Assembly (NCBI RefSeq): GCF_037975245.1
Contig: NC_092572.1
Span: forward strand, 18,020,273 to 18,084,272
From: Apostichopus japonicus
Lineage: Eukaryota > Echinodermata > Holothuroidea > Aspidochirotida > Stichopodidae
Direction of reading: 5' to 3'
Length of the DNA: 64,000 nt
Shown here: piece by piece, positions 58,862 through 64,000 of the stretch
How positions within the stretch are numbered: the first letter of the stretch is position 1
How the letters are laid out: each line of letters opens with the position of its first letter
Notes under the pieces: generated by a model
Told to the model about the DNA's origin: nothing
What the model saw: the letters and a program-made list of their open reading frames with translations, nothing else
Database searches by the model: none
Made by a program: the position numbers and the translations under genes

Positions 58862-60105
58862 TGGAAATCACACAAGAATCTGAATCAATGACTCTCACAC
58901 TATTCATCATTCCCATCATGCACTGTACATCAATTCATCTTCCTTTTCCTTGATGATCCTCACCGAGCCTCCCCCGCATCTCATGAAAGTCAGTTCTTTC
59001 TCCGGCCACCCGGTAAGATTTTTCTTTTTTTGCCCGCCTGAGCGGAGAGCAGAATTTATGCAATCTTTGACAAACACTTTCGCTCCGTCTTCATAAAGCA
59101 GTCGTGAGTCACGCTTTGTCAGGCATTGCGTAAAAAATGTGGGGCACAATCGAGATTCTGCAAACTGCGGTATATATTGCCACATTGCACGTCATCGTCA
59201 TGCAGATGCTATCATGTATTCCTTAAGAGGTTTTAATCATGGTATGCCTTGCATAGAGTTAATATTGACCGAGTCGTTTTACCAGCAAGGTCGCTGGAGT
59301 CTCCGGTCTGGTAATTATTTTGCAAGAGTGTGTCGAAACTTTGGCAGATTCAGCATTAAATTAATGTTTAATGAGGTTTGTTAATTTTAAAGTGTTTTGG
59401 TGTGGTGCTTTGATTACGGTCGTCGAGAGTATTATGTAGATTGCATCATTCATAAAGTAGAAAATTGCAAAATGATAACATTCTAAGTAGATACAGCTTT
59501 TGTTGCATTTAAAAGAGCAGTTTGACGATGACAAGGATTTCAAAATAATTTTTCAAGAGCTGGCAAACAAGAACCTTAGCCATCTATGTCAGCAGAACAT
59601 TGTGTCATTTTACTTACCATGACATTTTATACTATATTTAATTTTTTTTTTTTTGGCAACAATATATGTATATATTTTGTAATTTTAAAGGAATTTGAAC
59701 TGTTGTTATACTCTTTATTGAAAATGAATCAAACGACAAGGCTATAGCCTTACAAAGGTATTAATTTAAGGCAAAACATCCTGTTTAACAAAATTTTTAC
59801 GGATTCTAAATATACAGCATGCATACTGTACTGGTTGTGATCTATAGGGAGTGCATTCAAAAGCCCCATGGATGGCTTAACAAACAAAAAATCACTCCCA
59901 TGAAAGAAAGGATGAAAGAAAGAGAGATAAAATGAGGATGCAAGAAGATGAAACAGGGATATAGGATCAAAATGTGTGTACATTGTGTACATATATACAT
60001 CAGATTCCAAGTGCAACACTTCTCTACTCAAACAGCTTTCAGAAATGGTAAAGATTAAAACTATACTATACAGTAGCTGCTCTCTCCGTCCCTCCCTCTC
60101 TCATT
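58862..60105. other. Intronic stretch, no gene recognised
   Basis: The minus-strand ORF at 58916-59185 (89 residues, with KKKNLTGWPEKELTF) matches no family I know. The area near 58960-59150 has more CpG than its neighbours and could be a conserved or regulatory element, but this is only composition. Confidence 0.35.
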
Positions 60106-60654
60106 CTTTCACATCCATTTTAGCTGAAAATTCTAGATGAAAGATTGCAAATAATTTAGTGACTCAGTAAAATATTTCCTTTATTTGAAGAAAAAAAAAA
60201 CAATTACTCATTTATTTTAACAATGAATTTAATCAAGAAAGATGGTTGTAAATAAAATAGTTAATTTAATGAGCAGTTGCTTTCACATCCATTATGGATG
60301 GATGTTTTGGATGAAAGATTGAACAAGGTTTCATGCAAAAAAAATTAGTGACTCAGTATATATGCTTTATTTAAAGAAAAAAGACAATACAGTACTCATT
60401 TATTGTAACAATGAAATTAATCAAGAAAGATGGTTGTAAATAAAATAGTTAATTTAATGAGCAGTTGCTTTCACATCCATTTTGGATGGAAGTTTTGGAT
60501 GAAAGATTGAACAAGGTTTCATGCAAAAAAAATTAGTGACTCAGTATATATGCTTTATTTAAAGAAAAAAGACAATACAGTACTCATTTATTGTAACAAT
60601 GAAATTAATCAAGAAAGATGGTTGTAAATAAAATAGTTAATTTAATGAGCAGTG
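60106..60654. repeat. Tandem repeat, three units of 174-188 bp
   Basis: Units at 60106-60279, 60280-60467 and 60468-60654, each starting CTTTCACATCCATT and ending TTTAATGAGCAGT. The second and third are nearly identical; the first is more diverged. Confidence 0.95.
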
Positions 60655-62861
60655 AAAAATTCCATGTTTCCATGGATACAAACATTTATGCAGTATTGTT
60701 TCCATCTAGATAGCCAATTGATAAAACATACTATCAAAACAAGGTAAAATAAAAACTAAAATAATACATGTATGTATGCATGTAATATCTTGCTGATCAA
60801 TGCACAAAACAGCAACTTCATTGATAAGAGCCAGGATTTTGTTATCTTGAAGATTAATTTTTATCCCCCATATCTGGGTCGGTTAAATACACCTGGTCGA
60901 AGTTGCCGTGTGTTTTTTTGCAGAGAGAATTTATTTTTCCTTTTTGCTGGAATCATTCCTGTAGTATACATAAAGGGTCTCTCCTCCTGGGTACAAGTTT
61001 AAAGTTGGTCATTTCCTTTGAGAAATCAATCTGAAAGATCGGAATCAACCGTAAAATGTCAGAGGGTGACTGGAAGGTAATTTTATAAATGTCTTATAGA
61101 GACGGTTTGGTGGAGACAGCTCATCATTTATCGAATTTTGGATAAATCTCGTAGCTGAATGGATAAACTCTTTACGTAGATTATGTTAGAGAAAACAGTT
61201 CGCTTACATTATAGGCCTACTGTAAGCTGAACTACTAGATAATTTAAGCAAAGTTTTCCATTCTGTAGAATTGGAAAGAGAAGGTCAAAATCAACTCAAA
61301 GAGCAGCTGCCATAACACTGATTTTAAAACTCTGTGACAATCTGGTCGTACCGTCTTCAGTTGTGAAAGGAAATACAGTATGGAAATAAGAGCACCTTCT
61401 TATTAAAAATAGTTTGTACATAATGTCCCAAAAACCAGTAAGTTTTGCAGTGTTTCAATTAGTCTGGACATAAAAATCATTTCAGTGACACGAATAACAA
61501 AATTATACAATACCTTGATTGAAAGGTCTGTCATATGCCATGGGATAATAAGAATTTGTGTGGGACACAGAATTCTCTGTACATAGTAATTGTGCAAGTG
61601 ATGTATTTATTACAACTAATACTGAGTTAATAGGAACAAACAAAACTACATAGATTTCTTAGTTACTGTACAGTAGCTATACTGTAGAGGGGTACAGTAC
61701 ATAGTAAAATCCAGTTAAAATGTATGACTGTGTGTGAATTAAAGTTCTGCGAGTGGTTTTGTTCACAGTGACCTGAGCTACATTCGACATTAGATGCACC
61801 CCACAAAATTCAAACTACTTTAAAAAACAAATATGAGAAAAAAACGTATAAAGCACCATTATCAAGAAAAAGGCTGTACAAAGAAATGGGCCTACGGATC
61901 AATTTAAAAAGCAAAAGTTTGCAAAGAGGAGTCTGTTAGTATTTCTCACATGGTTTTCTGGAAAATAAATATATACATTGACAATTTATGTTAAATGAAT
62001 AACAAAAACTGTGAAGTAATGTGTCATTCTACTGCACAGCACTGTACAGAACATGTATACCTCAGGGCTATTCAGAAATTGGCAGGAAGCGAGGGAAATA
62101 GATCCAATTTTCAACTTCTTCCCCATCTTCAGATAAATGATTGAGAGCCAACTCATCATTTGTAAGAGTCAATGAGTGTTCCTTGTTATAATTTGCCAGC
62201 TCACTGGATCATCTATGTACAGAACAGTAGAGCTGGGTTGATTCTTGAATGTGTCAGACGACATCTTCGTTCAGCAAAGTTGTTTAATTCTTACACGGTC
62301 TATATTAATTAATGCGCAAGTCATAACTCTGTTTTTGTTTTTCTTCTTTTGTGTTTCTGTAAATGAATGGATTGTCCCTGAGACACACCCTCTACTGTAG
62401 GATTAATGGTCTCTGTCACATTCCTAAGAGGTCCATAAAATACAAAGGTTTGAGCAAACAGGGCCAAAGAGAATCTATCATCTTACTGTACATGTACTGT
62501 AAAGTAGGTTGAACAATTTGCATGGTAGGCAGGTAGGGAGGGTGAACATAACATTTGAGGCTCCCACATCATCCTGATTCTAAACTGCAATTGCTGCCTG
62601 ATTTAAAAAAAAAAATTCTCGTACGTTGGACTAGAATCTTTCATGGGCCAGATTTGGCCAACAGGCCATTTATTGGGAATACAGGTCTATTTTAGGATAT
62701 TTGGGTTGTCAAGTTTGATATGACAGTTACTAGAAGTTTCATTGATATTAAGAGTAATGTGAGGGGACATCTTCCGTTGTGAAGTTTGCAAATTTTAAAA
62801 AGATGGAAAATTGCAAAATGCCTGCGTAGGTATGAAATGACCACGTATAGATAGTGAGAGA

Positions 62862-62908
62862 GCCTGACGTTTCCATCATAGCAGGATGTTCTTCATCCAT
62901 GTTCAGGC
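62862..62908 (-). ncRNA. Penelope-type hammerhead relic
   Basis: The minus strand reads ATGAAGA, stem II CATC/GATG with loop CTGCTAT, GAAA, CGTC, AGGC. This matches the motif at 38435-38473 in order and spacing. The first core base is A instead of C, and the stem I partner GCCT lies about 12 bases too far upstream, so it is likely inactive. No RT or GIY-YIG sequence is nearby. Confidence 0.65.
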
Positions 62909-63086
62909 AAAGTTGAACAAAAACAGACTTAATTTTAACGAGGACAGTTGGCCAGACAACTAGATTGGACTGTAAAGAAATTAAAGTTAGAACTAAGGGC
63001 AGGGATCTAGAGAGGTGAAAGGAGATGAATTTACAAATTTGTTAATAATATCTCTTTCCCTCTTTTATTTTGTATCTTATTTTTAG

Positions 63087-63254
63087 GCAGTGGCTGGAGC
63101 ATATGACAACAGTCAAACCAGACAGAACCTCCAGGTTGCTATGGCCTGTGGCCATTTTAACAAATTCCTGGACCCAGCTACCAGACACTGGACCGATGAC
63201 CTGACGTCGACCTGCCTCGTGGAGAAGAGTGACGTTCTCACCTACTGCCAAAAG
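63087..63254 (+). CDS. APP: Amyloid precursor protein homologue, exon 2 (E1 growth-factor-like domain)
   Basis: Bounded by TATTTTTAG|GCA and CAAAAG|GTAAGA, phase 0 on both sides, 168 nt. The translation contains NLQVAMACGHFNKF, a conserved Trp (HWTDD), then STCLVEKSDVLTYCQK. This reproduces the APP E1 start: IAMFCG-like, one Trp, TC, ILQYCQ with the cysteine spacing of the growth-factor-like subdomain. From memory the vertebrate exon 2 is also 168 nt and ends at the same Cys-Gln-Glu position. In the family E1 binds heparin and metals in the extracellular or vesicle lumen. The remaining exons (copper-binding part, E2, transmembrane segment) lie beyond the window. Confidence 0.88.
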
Positions 63255-64000
63255 GTAAGATTGATTCATTTTTTTGGTCAACTCTGGACGTTTCTAGACC
63301 CCGGTCCACCAGACCCAGCCCAATCCATTCGGAATCTATGCTCAGAATACATGAAAGCTATAAAGTTCTTGATGCATTCAAAGTATAAACTTAATCAATC
63401 TCCGTTGGCAAGCTCCGAAAACTCTAGGTCAGATTTTCCGAGGCTTGGAGAAATCTCACAACCCACCAATAGTCTTTAATCACACACTTTGGGACGCACC
63501 GCATCTAGTTTGTCTACCATCATATTAAAAGAAGTGTAGCAAATGGGGTAACTGAGCTCTACATTGTAATTTCTTTTCACGTTAGACGTAAATCTTTGAA
63601 TTAAAGGAGGGGAAAGTGAAGTCTATCATAAATTGATATTGATCCTTGTGAATCGCAGTTTTTGGTAAGGAGCTTTTTGTCTTTATGACAGATTTGACTT
63701 CAAACCACTTGAGAAATTGATAGCACCACTCCCTCAGGCTTGACTCAATCGCTCACTAAATTGGCTTCAATATTGGACAAGTTCAGTATGACCGTTGCAT
63801 GCTTAAACATGTACTTGGCTCCTAGCTGACATGTCTCCCCACAACCTTAGCACTCTCATTCTACTGTGTCTAGAATGAACTAGTAACCTTGTAACACTGT
63901 GCACCCTCTGTGGACCCTCTCCGGTCAATGCCCTTCTCATTCTACCACCAAAGTGTCTAGACAACCAGTTTGTGTTTTGATTTCTTCTCATTAATTGGTA
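63255..64000 (+). other. Start of APP intron 2
   Basis: Begins GTAAGA. No exon 3 was found before the window end. A minus-strand ORF at 63803-63991 has no recognised motif, and the repeated TGTCTAGA near CTCATTCTAC at 63850 and 63950 hints at a small repeat. Confidence 0.6.

Larger units (their letters stand above)
44090..63086 (+). other. Intron 1 of the APP homologue, about 19 kb
   Basis: Starts GTAAAT and ends TATTTTTAG. No other host gene was recognised within it. It contains a TIR element (45283-48138), minisatellites at 49199, 50597, 55660, 56345 and 60106, a CT-rich tract (51808-52112) and a Penelope relic (62862). Stretches between these are AT-rich and full of GTACTGTAC/GTACAGTAC motifs. 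ORFs inside are short and without motifs except at 46710-47215. Confidence 0.7.

Noticed and set aside
58916-59185. 89-codon minus-strand ORF in the APP intron
   Set aside because: No recognisable domain, start context or splice partners; kept only as a CpG-richer stretch.

Overview
The window is metazoan nuclear DNA: split genes with GT-AG introns, non-LTR, LTR and Penelope retroelements, hAT-type DNA transposons, tRNA-derived SINE-like sequence, and long AT and CT microsatellites. A local expansion of intronless rhodopsin-class GPCRs next to an amyloid-precursor-protein (APP) homologue fits a marine deuterostome invertebrate, most likely an echinoderm. That placement is inference; no diagnostic marker is present.

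Region 1 (1 to about 43 kb) is a transposon-rich tandem array of closely related class A GPCR genes, all on the minus strand. Four are intact (3674-4771, 14165-15262, 21956-23056, 32058-33179), one has a single 1-bp frameshift (33551-34605), and one is a relic whose body is deleted (38585-38705). Two flank types show that the array grew from at least two duplication units; the pair at 32-34.8 kb is a recent tandem duplication of about 1.49 kb. Between the receptors lie two copies of a Ty3/gypsy element sharing the same RT deletion, a tyrosine-recombinase-like exon, a 330-bp tandem repeat with a 70-bp perfect palindrome, a LINE 3' end, a Tx1/L1-like LINE, three hAT-type insertions with perfect 8-bp target duplications, a solo LTR, two tRNA-like SINE copies, a Penelope-like element with GIY-YIG domain and a stem-III-less hammerhead motif, and a CR1/L2-like LINE. 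Two blocks (26.9-31.3 kb and 41.1-43.0 kb) are diverged copies of one segment.

Region 2 (about 43.9-64 kb) is the 5' part of an APP-family gene on the plus strand. Exon 1 (ATG 44015) encodes a signal peptide, exon 2 (63087-63254) the start of the E1 growth-factor-like domain, and the intron between them is about 19 kb. The intron holds a 2.86-kb TIR element with subterminal repeats and a coding fragment, several minisatellites, a second Penelope hammerhead relic, and a striking density of the short palindromes GTACTGTAC/GTACAGTAC that are scarce in region 1.

The GPCRs would act at the plasma membrane, probably as chemosensory or peptide/small-molecule receptors of unknown ligand. The APP homologue is an unrelated single-pass membrane protein gene that happens to neighbour them.
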